DNA from: Flavobacterium xanthum
GTDB lineage: Bacteria > Bacteroidota > Bacteroidia > Flavobacteriales > Flavobacteriaceae
Length of the DNA: 64,000 nt
Reading direction: 5' to 3'
Assembly: GCF_900142695.1 (NCBI RefSeq)
Contig: NZ_FRBU01000004.1
Coordinates: 1 to 64,000 of the forward strand
The notes below the pieces were generated by a model, which saw only the letters and a program-made list of their open reading frames with translations, was not told the origin of the DNA and made no database searches. Numbering within the stretch: the first letter of the stretch is position 1; each line of letters starts with the position of its first letter. Shown here one piece after another: positions 51,272 to 59,940 of this stretch. Position numbers and translations under genes: made by a program.

Positions 51272-52867
51272 ATGAAAAAGTTAAAATTAATACTAAGTAT
51301 TTTTGTTCTAACGTTCTTTTTAGGATGTTCAGACGAAAACAATGATGTGGATTTGGACGGCGTGAAGGCTCCTTTAAATATAGCTGCATTGACAACCATA
51401 ACTCAAGATAATTCAGGGAATGTCACTTTTTTGCCAAAAGGGGAAGGAGTTACCCAATTTGAAATTTATTTTGGAGATGCGACTACAACGCCTGCTTATG
51501 TAAATCCTGGTGGAACTGTTACTCATAAATATAGAGAAGGTAAGTATCAAGCAAAAATTGTAGGTGTAACGATCAATGGTAAAAAAACAGAAGCGATTCA
51601 AGAAGTTACCGTATCTTTTCTAGCCCCAACAAATTTTGAACCTACCATAACTATAGGCAGTAACCTTTCGATTAATGTAACTGCTAAAGCAGAATTAGAG
51701 ACTTTCTTTCAGGTTTATTTTGGAGATGTAGCTAATGAAGTTCCAGTTGATTTTATGGAAGATGAAGTGATTACACACACCTACTTAAATCCTGGAACAT
51801 ATCAAGTAAGAGTGGTTGCCTTAAGTGGCGGTCTTGCAACAACAGAAAAAACACAGGCAATTACCGTAACTAATTTATTTGCAGCACCTATTCCTACGAT
51901 TCCTGCGGCAAATGTAATTTCCATGTTCAGTGATAGTTATACAAATGTTGCTGTGGATACTTGGAGAACTTCTTGGTCACAGGCTAACCTTGAAGATATT
52001 GACATCAGTGGCAATAAAACTAAGAAATATAGTGCCTTGAATTTTGTAGGTATCGAAGCGACTACAACTCCTATAAATGCATCAGCTATGACATTTTTTC
52101 ACCTAGATATTTGGTCCTCGGATTTAACAGAATTTAAAGTTAAGTTAGTCGATTTTGGAGCTAATGGCGCTTTTGGCGGAGGTGATGATAAAGAACACGA
52201 AATCACAATTTCAAACCCTGAAAAGGAGAAATGGGTGAGTTTAGATCTTCCGTTAAGTACCTTTACCGGATTGACAACTCGCAGTCATATTGCACAATTA
52301 ATTTTAGTTGGTGCTCCCTCAGGAAATACTACGGTTTATGTAGATAATGTTTTCTTTTACAATCAAGCAGGATCTATAACTGCAGCTCCAACACCAACTG
52401 TAGCGGCTTCTAAAGTGATTTCTATGTTCAGTGATGTCTATACAAATGTAGCGGTTGACACGTGGAGAACTTCTTGGTCTAGTGCCACACTTACGGATTT
52501 AAGCATCAATGGAAATGCTACCAAAAAATACAGTGCCCTTGATTTTGTTGGTATAGAAGCAACAACAACTCCTATAAATGCAACAGCTATGACCCATTTT
52601 CATACGGATGTTTGGTCTTCCGATTTCACAGTATTCAAAATAAAATTAGTTGATTTTGGCGCGAATGGTGCTTTTGGTGGTGGTGATGACAAAGAGCACG
52701 AGGTAACGATTACCGCTCCTGCAAAAGGATCGTGGGTGAGTTTAGATATTCCTTTAAGCACTTTTACAGGGTTGACCACACGTGCTCATATTGCACAGTT
52801 GATCTTTGTAGGAGCACCATCTGGAAATAACACTGTTTATATTGATAATGTTTATTTTCACAACTAA
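51272..52867 (+). CDS. Surface glycan-binding lipoprotein with two duplicated C-terminal domains
   Basis: The 531-residue lipoprotein (lipobox LGCSDEN, Cys19) occupies the SusE/SGBP position. Residues about 28-115 and 116-205 are PKD-like modules (TQFEIYFGDA..TVTHKYREGKYQAKIV and FFQVYFGDV..VITHTYLNPGTYQVRVVA). They are followed by two 150-residue copies, at 215-364 and 382-531, joined by a Pro/Ala/Thr linker. The copies share about 121 of 150 residues by my count and contain DTWRTSWS, KKYSALxFVGIEATTTPINA and LVDFGANGAFGGGDDKEHE. They look like carbohydrate-binding beta-sandwiches. Binding residues cannot be proved here. No enzyme motif is present. The operon continues 88 bp later with a GH16 gene. 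Confidence 0.85.
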   Translation: MKKLKLILSIFVLTFFLGCSDENNDVDLDGVKAPLNIAALTTITQDNSGNVTFLPKGEGVTQFEIYFGDATTTPAYVNPGGTVTHKYREGKYQAKIVGVTINGKKTEAIQEVTVSFLAPTNFEPTITIGSNLSINVTAKAELETFFQVYFGDVANEVPVDFMEDEVITHTYLNPGTYQVRVVALSGGLATTEKTQAITVTNLFAAPIPTIPAANVISMFSDSYTNVAVDTWRTSWSQANLEDIDISGNKTKKYSALNFVGIEATTTPINASAMTFFHLDIWSSDLTEFKVKLVDFGANGAFGGGDDKEHEITISNPEKEKWVSLDLPLSTFTGLTTRSHIAQLILVGAPSGNTTVYVDNVFFYNQAGSITAAPTPTVAASKVISMFSDVYTNVAVDTWRTSWSSATLTDLSINGNATKKYSALDFVGIEATTTPINATAMTHFHTDVWSSDFTVFKIKLVDFGANGAFGGGDDKEHEVTITAPAKGSWVSLDIPLSTFTGLTTRAHIAQLIFVGAPSGNNTVYIDNVYFHN

Positions 52868-52955
52868 TAAATCGGATAAAGTAAATTCATGATAAATTTA
52901 AAAGGATTGGATTTCAATCGATTATCACAACTGGATTTTTAAAAAAATAGTAAAA

Positions 52956-54599
52956 ATGAAAAAAATAATAATAAACATAGTATCCCTGTTTGTCCTTCTT
53001 TTGATGGTCAATTGCCAGGAGGATAATTTAGGTTTTGGAGCAATAGATACTCCTGCCAACCTCCAAGTTGCGGTAGAAATAACGGGCAAGTCTGTTGCGT
53101 TTCCGAATGGAGATGGCTCGGGAAAAGTAAAATTTTCTAGTACGGCGGATAACGCTATTTCATATAAGTACATTTTTAGCGATGGAACTTCTCAGAATTC
53201 ACCTAGTGGGATTTTGGAAAACACTTTTGCTACACCAGGTACAAATACATACACAGTTACTGTAATCGCTTCTGGAGCGGGAGGAGTAGCTACCAATATG
53301 ACTTTGGAAGTAACTGTTTTCAGTGATTTTAAAGATGAACAAGCGGTACAATTCTTAACTGCTGGAACGTCCAGAAAATGGTATTGGGCGCAAACTGAGC
53401 CAGGACATTTAGGAGTTGGTCCAAATGTTGCTTGGTCAGATCCAACTTTTGGAACAAAAAATTATTACCCAGATTTCTATCAAGCTAAAGCTAATGAGAA
53501 ATCAGCTACGTGTTTGTATAATAGCGTAATGACTTTTTCTCTTGTTGGTCCAATAATGAAATTTGAATTGGATAACAAAGGACAAACGTATTATAACGGT
53601 GCTTTCAAAGGTGGTGGTGAGGATGCTTGTTATGACCTAAACACTAGTGGGTTAAAAACAGTCACGTTGAGCAAATCCGAATCTTTCGTAACTAAGAATC
53701 CAGATAGTGCAACTCAAACCAGAGGAACTGTAATTAATATCGCAGATGGTGGTTTTATGGGGTATTTTGTTGGAACTAGTTCTTACGAAATCTTATCAAT
53801 TACTGATAATAGAATGGTAGTACGCGTGATTCAATCTGGAAATCCATTTTTAGCTTGGTATCATACTTTTACCACTTCGCCTCCAGGTGCAGCTGTAACG
53901 CCTACTCCTACAGTTGATTATACTGTTTTGAAATTTTCTGATGAATTCAATACTGACGGTGCTCCAGATCCTACAAAATGGGGTTATGACCTTGGTGCTG
54001 GCGGTTGGGGGAATGGTGAAGCACAAACGTACACTAGTGCTGCTGATAATGTAATTGTTCAAGGTGGAAGTTTAAAAATTACTGCTAAAAAGGTAGGAAC
54101 AAGTTACACTTCTACAAGATTAAAGACAGAAGATAAATACGAATTTACTTATGGTAAAATAGAGGTCAAAGCTAAACTACCAGTAGGTGGAGGAACTTGG
54201 CCTGCAATTTGGTCCTTAGGACAAGATTATAAAACAAATGCATGGCCAAATTGTGGTGAAATTGATTTCATGGAGCACCGAGGAAATACTCCGAATGTAA
54301 TTCATGGTTCCTTGCATTATCCGGGGAATTTTGGTGGAAACGCAAATACGGCTACCACAACCATAGCAAATGCGTCAAGTGAATTTCATATTTACAAAAC
54401 AATTTGGAGTCCCACCTCAATTCAGTTTTATGTGGATGATAAGTTATTCCATTCTTTTGCTAACAGTAGTTCAGTACCTTTTAACAGTGATTTTTTCATG
54501 ATTTTGAATGTGGCAATGGGAGGAACTTTTGGTGGAGCTATTGATCCTGCTTTTACTCAATCTTCTATGGAGATTGATTATGTGAGGATTTATCAATAA
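52956..54599 (+). CDS. Lipoprotein endo-beta-1,3-glucanase (GH16) with PKD domain
   Basis: A surface lipoprotein laminarinase that would cut beta-1,3-glucan into oligosaccharides. The 547 residues have a lipobox (LLLMVNCQED, Cys20), a PKD-like module at about residues 40-125, an undescribed middle domain at about 130-300 (GTSRKWYWAQTEPGHLGVGP), and a GH16 domain from about 320 to the end. GH16 motifs: KFSDEFNTDGAPDPTKWGYD, NGEAQTYTS, the catalytic ExDxxE in NCGEIDFMEHRG, and NVIHGSLHYPG. The two catalytic glutamates and the intervening aspartate are present. The substrate is inferred from the subfamily signature and locus. A related but shorter GH16 ends the operon. Confidence 0.9.
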   Translation: MKKIIINIVSLFVLLLMVNCQEDNLGFGAIDTPANLQVAVEITGKSVAFPNGDGSGKVKFSSTADNAISYKYIFSDGTSQNSPSGILENTFATPGTNTYTVTVIASGAGGVATNMTLEVTVFSDFKDEQAVQFLTAGTSRKWYWAQTEPGHLGVGPNVAWSDPTFGTKNYYPDFYQAKANEKSATCLYNSVMTFSLVGPIMKFELDNKGQTYYNGAFKGGGEDACYDLNTSGLKTVTLSKSESFVTKNPDSATQTRGTVINIADGGFMGYFVGTSSYEILSITDNRMVVRVIQSGNPFLAWYHTFTTSPPGAAVTPTPTVDYTVLKFSDEFNTDGAPDPTKWGYDLGAGGWGNGEAQTYTSAADNVIVQGGSLKITAKKVGTSYTSTRLKTEDKYEFTYGKIEVKAKLPVGGGTWPAIWSLGQDYKTNAWPNCGEIDFMEHRGNTPNVIHGSLHYPGNFGGNANTATTTIANASSEFHIYKTIWSPTSIQFYVDDKLFHSFANSSSVPFNSDFFMILNVAMGGTFGGAIDPAFTQSSMEIDYVRIYQ

Positions 54600-54667
54600 A
54601 ATAAGGAATTAATATAAAAGGGTCGGAATTTATTTCGGCCTTTCCAATATAATAAAAATGGATAAAG

Positions 54668-56968
54668 ATGAAAAATAAATCCCTGTTAGCATCATTTGCT
54701 ATAGCAGCTCTACTAGTTGCAGGTTGCAGTAATAAAATCTTGAAATCGCCTGTTGCTTTTTCCAAAGAAAATGTTTTAGAGACTAAAGTGGATTCTGTGC
54801 TTCAACTGATGACTTTGGAAGAAAAAGTAGGGCAACTCAATCAGTACAATGGTTTTTGGGATATCACAGGTCCGACACCAAAAGAAGGTCAGGCAGCAAA
54901 AAAATACGAGGACTTAAAAAAAGGTTTGGTTGGATCAATGCTAAATGTAAAAGGAGTTAAAGATGTAAAAGCGTTGCAAAAAATAGCGGTAGAACAAACC
55001 CGCTTAGGGATTCCACTGATTTTTGGATTTGATGTGATTCACGGATACAAAACAATCAGTCCAATTCCGTTAGCCGAAGCGGCAAGTTGGGATTTACAAG
55101 CGATAAAAAAATCAGCTGCAATAGCCGCTGAAGAAGCAGCTGCTGTAGGGCTAAACTGGACTTTTGCGCCTATGGTTGATATTGCCCGAGATGCCCGTTG
55201 GGGTCGTGTGATGGAAGGCGCTGGTGAGGATCCTTTCTTAGGAAGTAAAATTGCCGTAGCTCGTGTACAAGGTTTTCAAGGCGAAGATTTAGCGGCGACG
55301 AATACTATTTTGGCTTGTGCCAAACATTTTGCAGGATATGCTTTTGCAGAATCCGGGAGAGATTATAATACCGTTGATATTAGTGAAACCGTATTGCAAA
55401 ATACTATTTTTCCTCCATTCAAAGCAGCTGTTGAGGCTGGTGTTCGAACATTTATGAACTCTTTCAATGAACTAAATGGTATTCCCGCAACAGGAAATGC
55501 TTACTTGCAAAGAGAAGTTTTAAAAAGAGATTGGAAATTCGATGGTTTTGTAGTGTCTGATTGGGGTTCGATCAACGAAATGATTCCACATGGTTATGCG
55601 AAAGACAGTAAACAGGCAGCTGAAATAGCTATTAATGCTGGTTCCGACATGGATATGGAATCCAGTGCGTATGTGGAACATTTAGTGGCGTTGGTTAAAG
55701 AAGGCAAAGTCAAAGAAAGTGTTATTGATGATGCGGCAAGACGTATTTTGAAAGTAAAATTTGAATTGGGTTTATTTGATGATCCTTATAAATACTGTGA
55801 TGAAAATCGCGAATTGGCAACTGTTGGAAAAACAGAATTTCAAGAAGGAGTTCTGGATATGGCCAAAAAATCAATTGTACTTTTGAAAAATGAGAAGGAG
55901 TTATTGCCTCTTAAAAAATCAGGTCAAAAAATTGCATTAATTGGGGCTTTGGCAAATGATAAAACGAGTCCATTAGGAAGTTGGAGAATCGCTGCTGATG
56001 ACAATACAGCCATTTCAGTTTTGGAAGGATTGCAAAAATATCCTGGGAATCAGCTTACGTATACCAAAGGAGCTGATGTAACAGAAGGAAGAACGCAATT
56101 CGTTTGGGAAACCAAAATAAATATGACGGACAAAAGTGGATTTGCTGAAGCGATAGCCGTTGCAAAACAAGCGGATGTAGTAGTTATGGTTTTAGGAGAA
56201 CACGGTTTGCAGTCCGGTGAAGGTAGGAGTAGAGCTGATATTGGTTTGCCAGGTGTGCAACAAGAATTATTAGAAGCAGTATACAAAGCCAATCCAAATG
56301 TGGTATTGGTTTTAAATAACGGTCGCCCATTAGCGATTCCTTGGGCTGATGAAAATATTCCTGCCATTGTTGAAGGATGGCATTTAGGAACACAAAGCGG
56401 TAACGCTATTGCTCAGGTTTTGTACGGTGATTACAACCCAAGTGGGAAATTACCAATGACTTTTCCTAGAAATGTGGGTCAGCTTCCACTATATTACAAT
56501 TATAAAAATACAGGAAGACCGGTCATGAATGAGCCTGAAAGTGTATTTTGGTCTCACTATATTGATGAAAAGAATACGCCTTTATATCCCTTTGGTCATG
56601 GACTTAGTTACTCTAAATTTGATTACTCTGATTTGCAACTATCATCCAATTCTTTTGCTAAAAATGGCAAAATAGAAGTTTCTGTAAACCTGAAAAATTA
56701 TGGCAAAGTTGCTGGAAAAGAGGTCGTTCAATTATACATTAGGGATTTGATAGGAAGTGTCACGCGTCCCGTTAAAGAGTTAAAAGGTTTTGAAATGATT
56801 GAATTACAGCCTAACGAAACCAAGAAAGTGGTGTTTACAATCGATGAAAAAACAATTGAGTATTTCACAGCAAATAGAAAATGGGAAGCAGAAGTTGGAG
56901 ATTTTAAAGTATTCATCGGAGGTAGTTCTGTAACAAAATTGGAAGGCAATTTTCAATATTCTAATTAA
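54668..56968 (+). CDS. Beta-glucosidase, glycoside hydrolase family 3 (BglX-like)
   Basis: This GH3 enzyme would remove glucose from the non-reducing ends of the oligosaccharides produced by the GH16 enzymes. The 766 residues carry a lipobox (LLVAGCSNK, Cys20), so it is anchored on the outer membrane, probably facing the periplasm. The (beta/alpha)8 domain has PLIFGFDVIHGYKTISPIPL, ARWGRVMEGAGEDPFLGS, CAKHFAGYAFAESGRDYN and the catalytic nucleophile in FDGFVVSDWGSINEM. The second domain has the KNEKELLPLKKSG and GEHGLQSGEGRSRADIGLPG loops, and the C-terminal fibronectin-III-like domain begins near RPVKELKGFEMIELQPNE. Length and order are standard for BglX. Confidence 0.93.
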   Translation: MKNKSLLASFAIAALLVAGCSNKILKSPVAFSKENVLETKVDSVLQLMTLEEKVGQLNQYNGFWDITGPTPKEGQAAKKYEDLKKGLVGSMLNVKGVKDVKALQKIAVEQTRLGIPLIFGFDVIHGYKTISPIPLAEAASWDLQAIKKSAAIAAEEAAAVGLNWTFAPMVDIARDARWGRVMEGAGEDPFLGSKIAVARVQGFQGEDLAATNTILACAKHFAGYAFAESGRDYNTVDISETVLQNTIFPPFKAAVEAGVRTFMNSFNELNGIPATGNAYLQREVLKRDWKFDGFVVSDWGSINEMIPHGYAKDSKQAAEIAINAGSDMDMESSAYVEHLVALVKEGKVKESVIDDAARRILKVKFELGLFDDPYKYCDENRELATVGKTEFQEGVLDMAKKSIVLLKNEKELLPLKKSGQKIALIGALANDKTSPLGSWRIAADDNTAISVLEGLQKYPGNQLTYTKGADVTEGRTQFVWETKINMTDKSGFAEAIAVAKQADVVVMVLGEHGLQSGEGRSRADIGLPGVQQELLEAVYKANPNVVLVLNNGRPLAIPWADENIPAIVEGWHLGTQSGNAIAQVLYGDYNPSGKLPMTFPRNVGQLPLYYNYKNTGRPVMNEPESVFWSHYIDEKNTPLYPFGHGLSYSKFDYSDLQLSSNSFAKNGKIEVSVNLKNYGKVAGKEVVQLYIRDLIGSVTRPVKELKGFEMIELQPNETKKVVFTIDEKTIEYFTANRKWEAEVGDFKVFIGGSSVTKLEGNFQYSN

Positions 56969-56974
56969 ACTAAA

Positions 56975-57730
56975 ATGAAAAAAATAGTAGTATTATTATT
57001 TGTGGTCAATTTTTCCTATGCACAGCAAACCAATAGAAAACTGGTTTGGGAAGAAAATTTCGACGGAAAAGAATTAAATGAAAAGAATTGGAACTTTGAA
57101 CTTGGTGATGGTTGTCCTAACTGTGGTTGGGGCAATAACGAGCGACAATTGTACACCAATCAAAACCACAAGATTACTAAAGATCATTTAGTCATTACAG
57201 CCAAAAAGGAAGGAGATAAATATACTTCGACGCGAATCACTACCAAAGGCAAAAAAGAGTTTCAATACGGTCGTTTCGAGGCGAGAGCAAAGCTGCCTGT
57301 AGGTCAAGGTGTGTGGCCTGCTTTGTGGATGTTAGGTTCCAATATTACTGAAGTCGGTTGGCCAAAATGCGGTGAAATCGATATTTTAGAATATGTTGGG
57401 AAAGAGCCCAACATGGTTTTTACTTCATTGCACACGCAAGACAGCCACGGAAATACTATAAATACCAAGAAAACAAGATTTGATGATATTGAGGAAGGTT
57501 TTCATATTTACGCTATGGAATGGACCAAAGACAAGATTGATTTTTTTGTAGATGATACTTTAGTCTATACGTTTGCGCCTGAAAATAAGACAGAGGCAGT
57601 GTGGCCTTTCAATCAGCCGTTCTACATTATTGTGAATATGGCCATCGGAGGGAATTTTGGTGGTCCTGAAGTGGACGATACAATTCTTCCGCAGGATTTT
57701 ACAGTGGATTATATTAGAGTCTATCAATAA
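56975..57730 (+). CDS. Secreted endo-beta-1,3-glucanase, GH16
   Basis: A short, single-domain GH16 enzyme (251 residues) with a cleavable signal peptide (MKKIVVLLFVVNFSYAQQ) and no lipobox, so it is probably periplasmic or secreted. Motifs: LVWEENFDGKELNEKNWNFELGDG, GWGNNERQLYTNQ, KLPVGQGVWPALWMLGS, the catalytic ExDxxE in KCGEIDILEYVG, and FHIYAMEWTKDKIDFFVDD. The start follows the BglX stop by 6 bp, so they are in one operon. It differs from the upstream GH16 in lacking PKD and middle domains and in the catalytic loop (DILEYVG versus DFMEHRG), suggesting a different cut or location. Confidence 0.92.
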   Translation: MKKIVVLLFVVNFSYAQQTNRKLVWEENFDGKELNEKNWNFELGDGCPNCGWGNNERQLYTNQNHKITKDHLVITAKKEGDKYTSTRITTKGKKEFQYGRFEARAKLPVGQGVWPALWMLGSNITEVGWPKCGEIDILEYVGKEPNMVFTSLHTQDSHGNTINTKKTRFDDIEEGFHIYAMEWTKDKIDFFVDDTLVYTFAPENKTEAVWPFNQPFYIIVNMAIGGNFGGPEVDDTILPQDFTVDYIRVYQ

Positions 57731-57761
57731 CTGATAAAAATCATCTAAAAAGAGTATAACT

Positions 57762-57810
57762 AAAATAAGGTTTGATTCTAATTAGTTAACAATCAAGTCT
57801 TATTTTGGTT
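57762..57810 (+). terminator. Terminator of the polysaccharide locus
   Basis: AAAATAAG and CTTATTTT, with an inner TTTGATT/AATCAAG, form a two-part stem at 57762-57777 and 57791-57806, ending in a T-rich stretch. It lies 32 nt after the last gene. Confidence 0.75.
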
Positions 57811-58074
57811 CTTTTATTTTTAAGAATTCCTTGACATAAAATTTACTGTGTTGACTAAAGGCATACTATTTGTACTGTTAATGTGAAAAAAAGAAGAAAA
57901 ATTTTAACAAATTTTATTTTTGATATGTTAATTTTTATTAATTTTACTTGCATGTTAAAATAATAATTGGTTAAATTTGAAAACTTAACAACCTAAACAC
58001 TCTTTAGCCTATAATAGAAAACTACTTTTTAGAGAAAAATCTCGAATTTTAATTAACAACTAAAAAGTATTATT

Positions 58075-58659
58075 ATGGTTAATATACAACTTCCAGACGC
58101 GTCATTAGTTAAGGAATATGTCGCAGGTAATGAGGATGCCTTAGCTAAACTAATAAAAAGGCACGAATCAAAAATCTACGGATTTATTTATTCTAAAATC
58201 CCAGATCGAGATATAACCAATGATATTTTTCAAGATACCTTTATCAAAGTTATAAAAACTTTGAAATCAAACTCTTATAATGAAGAAGGTAAATTCTTAC
58301 CATGGGTAATGCGTATTTCTCATAATCTGGTGGTAGATCATTATCGAAAAACGAAAAAAATGCCGATGTTCAGAGAAACAGAGGAATTTTCTATTTTTTC
58401 AATAATGTCTGATGATTCGTTAACAATAGAAAATAAAATTATAGCGGACCAAGTCCAGATGGATTTACAAAAACTAATAGAAGAACTTCCAGCGGATCAA
58501 AAAGAAGTATTAGTCATGCGTATGTATCAAGATATGAGTTTCAAGGAAATATCAGAGTCTACTGGAGTGAGCATTAATACTGCCTTAGGAAGAATGCGGT
58601 ACGCTTTGATGAATTTGAGAAAAGTAATTGATAAACACCAAATTGTTTTAACCAATTAA
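58075..58659 (+). CDS. RNA polymerase sigma factor, ECF-like sigma-70 family
   Basis: The 194-residue protein directs RNA polymerase to a set of promoters. Region 2 is DALAKLIKRHESKIYGFIYSKI with NDIFQDTFIKVIKTL and the DNA-melting segment LPWVMRISHNLVVDHYRK, and region 4 is ELPADQKEVLVMRMYQDMSF with KEISESTGVSINTALGRMRYALMNLRK. No sigma-1 domain is present. A linker of about 25 residues joins the regions. No anti-sigma gene is adjacent; instead a 47-residue ORF follows 53 bp downstream on the same strand. The 344 bp upstream hold the locus terminator and an A/T-rich region without a convincing TAnnTTTG element. Confidence 0.92.
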   Translation: MVNIQLPDASLVKEYVAGNEDALAKLIKRHESKIYGFIYSKIPDRDITNDIFQDTFIKVIKTLKSNSYNEEGKFLPWVMRISHNLVVDHYRKTKKMPMFRETEEFSIFSIMSDDSLTIENKIIADQVQMDLQKLIEELPADQKEVLVMRMYQDMSFKEISESTGVSINTALGRMRYALMNLRKVIDKHQIVLTN

Positions 58660-58711
58660 CAATATCTTGAAAGTTGCTGCGTTGTAATAGAAAACAAAAA
58701 GGTATTACTTT

Positions 58712-58855
58712 ATGGCAAAAACTTACTCAAAAAAATCATTAGTTTCCCAAACGATGAAACCAAGTAAAGAAACAATTTCTTTTTTATTAGGCTATTCCAA
58801 AGCATTAAGCATAATAAAAATAGACAATAAAAGTTTCGAAATTATATCGAATTAG
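58712..58855 (+). CDS. 47-residue small protein downstream of the sigma factor
   Basis: The frame MAKTYSKKSLVSQTMKPSKE continues TISFLLGYSKALSII and ends SFEIISN. It has a clean ATG, codons similar to its neighbours, and lies 53 bp after the sigma factor and 48 bp before a terminator, so it is probably the second gene of that transcript. I recall similar short proteins after this sigma factor in other Flavobacteria but cannot check. No signal, membrane or binding motif is seen. Function unknown. Confidence 0.55.
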   Translation: MAKTYSKKSLVSQTMKPSKETISFLLGYSKALSIIKIDNKSFEIISN

Positions 58856-58902
58856 GACTCACTTGATTAAAAAACAAATCATTTTTCAAATGTAACCAGC
58901 TT

Positions 58903-58950
58903 AAAAATCCCACCGTATTTCAAATGGAACATGTGGGATTTTTATTTTTT
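58903..58950. terminator. Terminator between sigma-factor pair and nth
   Basis: AAAAATCCCAC and GTGGGATTTTT form an 11-bp stem with a 19-nt loop and T-rich flanks. Its distal arm overlaps the stop codon of the convergent nth gene by 2 bp. Confidence 0.82.
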
Positions 58951-59607
58951 GCTACTTTGCTTTTTGAGATAAGTATCAAGTACGGTTTTGCGACCAATAG
59001 TTTTGGTAATCACATCTTTTTCCATATCCCAGCCACGAGCTGGAGAATATTCCCTCCCGTACCAAATAATCTGTAGGTGCAGGTCATTCCATATTTCCTC
59101 GGGAAAAATACGTTTCGCATCTTTCTCCGTTTGCACTACGTTTTTTCCATTGGTTAAATTCCAGCGGTACATCAATCTATGAATGTGAGTGTCAACAGGA
59201 AATGCAGGAACTCCAAAAGCCTGTGACATTACCACACTCGCTGTTTTATGTCCCACAGCCGGCAGTTCTTCTAAAAATTCAAAACTTTGAGGCACTTCTC
59301 CACCATGTTTGTCAATTAGGATATGAGACAATCCATGAATTCCTTTCGATTTCATTGGCGATAGACCACAAGGCCGAATGATTGCTTTAATTTCCTCCAC
59401 TGACATTTTAATCATATCGTATGGATTATCTGCCTTGGCAAAAAGCAAAGGGGTAACTTGATTTACCCGCACATCCGTGCACTGTGCCGATAGCAAAACG
59501 GCAATTAATAAAGTATAAGGGTCTTTGTGATCCAGCGGAATAGGGATCGTTGGATATAATTCTTTTAACGTATTTATAACAAAAGTTACACGTTCTTGCT
59601 TATTCAT
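58942..59607 (-). CDS. nth: Endonuclease III-like DNA glycosylase without visible iron-sulfur cluster
   Basis: Endonuclease III removes oxidised pyrimidines and nicks the abasic site. The 221 residues have the expected core: TLLIAVLLSAQCTDVRVNQVTP, the helix-hairpin-helix LEELPAVGHKTASVVMSQAFG with the catalytic lysine near residue 122, and the catalytic aspartate in FPVDTHIHRLMYRWNL near residue 140. The usual C-terminal four-Cys loop (C-X6-C-X2-C-X5-C) is absent: after LHLQIIWYGREYSPARGWDMEKDVIT the sequence runs to the end with no Cys. The protein is otherwise of normal length. It is convergent with the sigma-factor pair and close to the peroxiredoxin gene on the other strand. Confidence 0.88.
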   Translation of the reverse strand: MNKQERVTFVINTLKELYPTIPIPLDHKDPYTLLIAVLLSAQCTDVRVNQVTPLLFAKADNPYDMIKMSVEEIKAIIRPCGLSPMKSKGIHGLSHILIDKHGGEVPQSFEFLEELPAVGHKTASVVMSQAFGVPAFPVDTHIHRLMYRWNLTNGKNVVQTEKDAKRIFPEEIWNDLHLQIIWYGREYSPARGWDMEKDVITKTIGRKTVLDTYLKKQSSKK

Positions 59608-59650
59608 TTTTGTATTTTTATACGTGTAAAAATAGTATAATTTTTAGTAT

Positions 59651-59740
59651 GTGCCTAATCCAGCTGTACATTGCAAGTCCTCCTTCAAAAAACTTTTTTT
59701 CTAAGGTCATAAAGGAGCTTCCTGCCGGTCGCTCTTTATT
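59651..59740. other. Possible degenerate interspersed element, copy 2
   Basis: In the 333-bp gap between nth and the peroxiredoxin gene, the minus strand reads AAAGAGC..GCTCCTTT, AAAAAAAG, then AGCTGGATTAGG. The ends resemble a second region at 29471-29545 and match a class of short interspersed sequences I associate with Flavobacteria, without being able to check. The rest of the gap shows nothing callable apart from the promoter element at 59822. Confidence 0.3.
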
Positions 59741-59821
59741 ACCAAGAAACAATAGTTTTTTTTAGTCTGGGCTTTTCATTGCCATATGGGGCAGTAAATA
59801 GTATATAGAGGTGGAATTCTT

Positions 59822-59829
59822 TACCTTTG
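59822..59829 (+). promoter_or_regulatory. Possible promoter -7 element for the peroxiredoxin gene
   Basis: TACCTTTG matches TAnnTTTG but lies about 112 nt before the ATG, giving a long leader, so this is a tentative call. Confidence 0.4.
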
Positions 59830-59940
59830 AGTGTATTACTTTTAATTAAAATGAATAGAAATAGCATTAGTAAAGATAGCTAAGTTTTAAAAAAGCAATA
59901 GCATTGTTGCGAACTTTACGGTTAACAAACAAACAAAATT

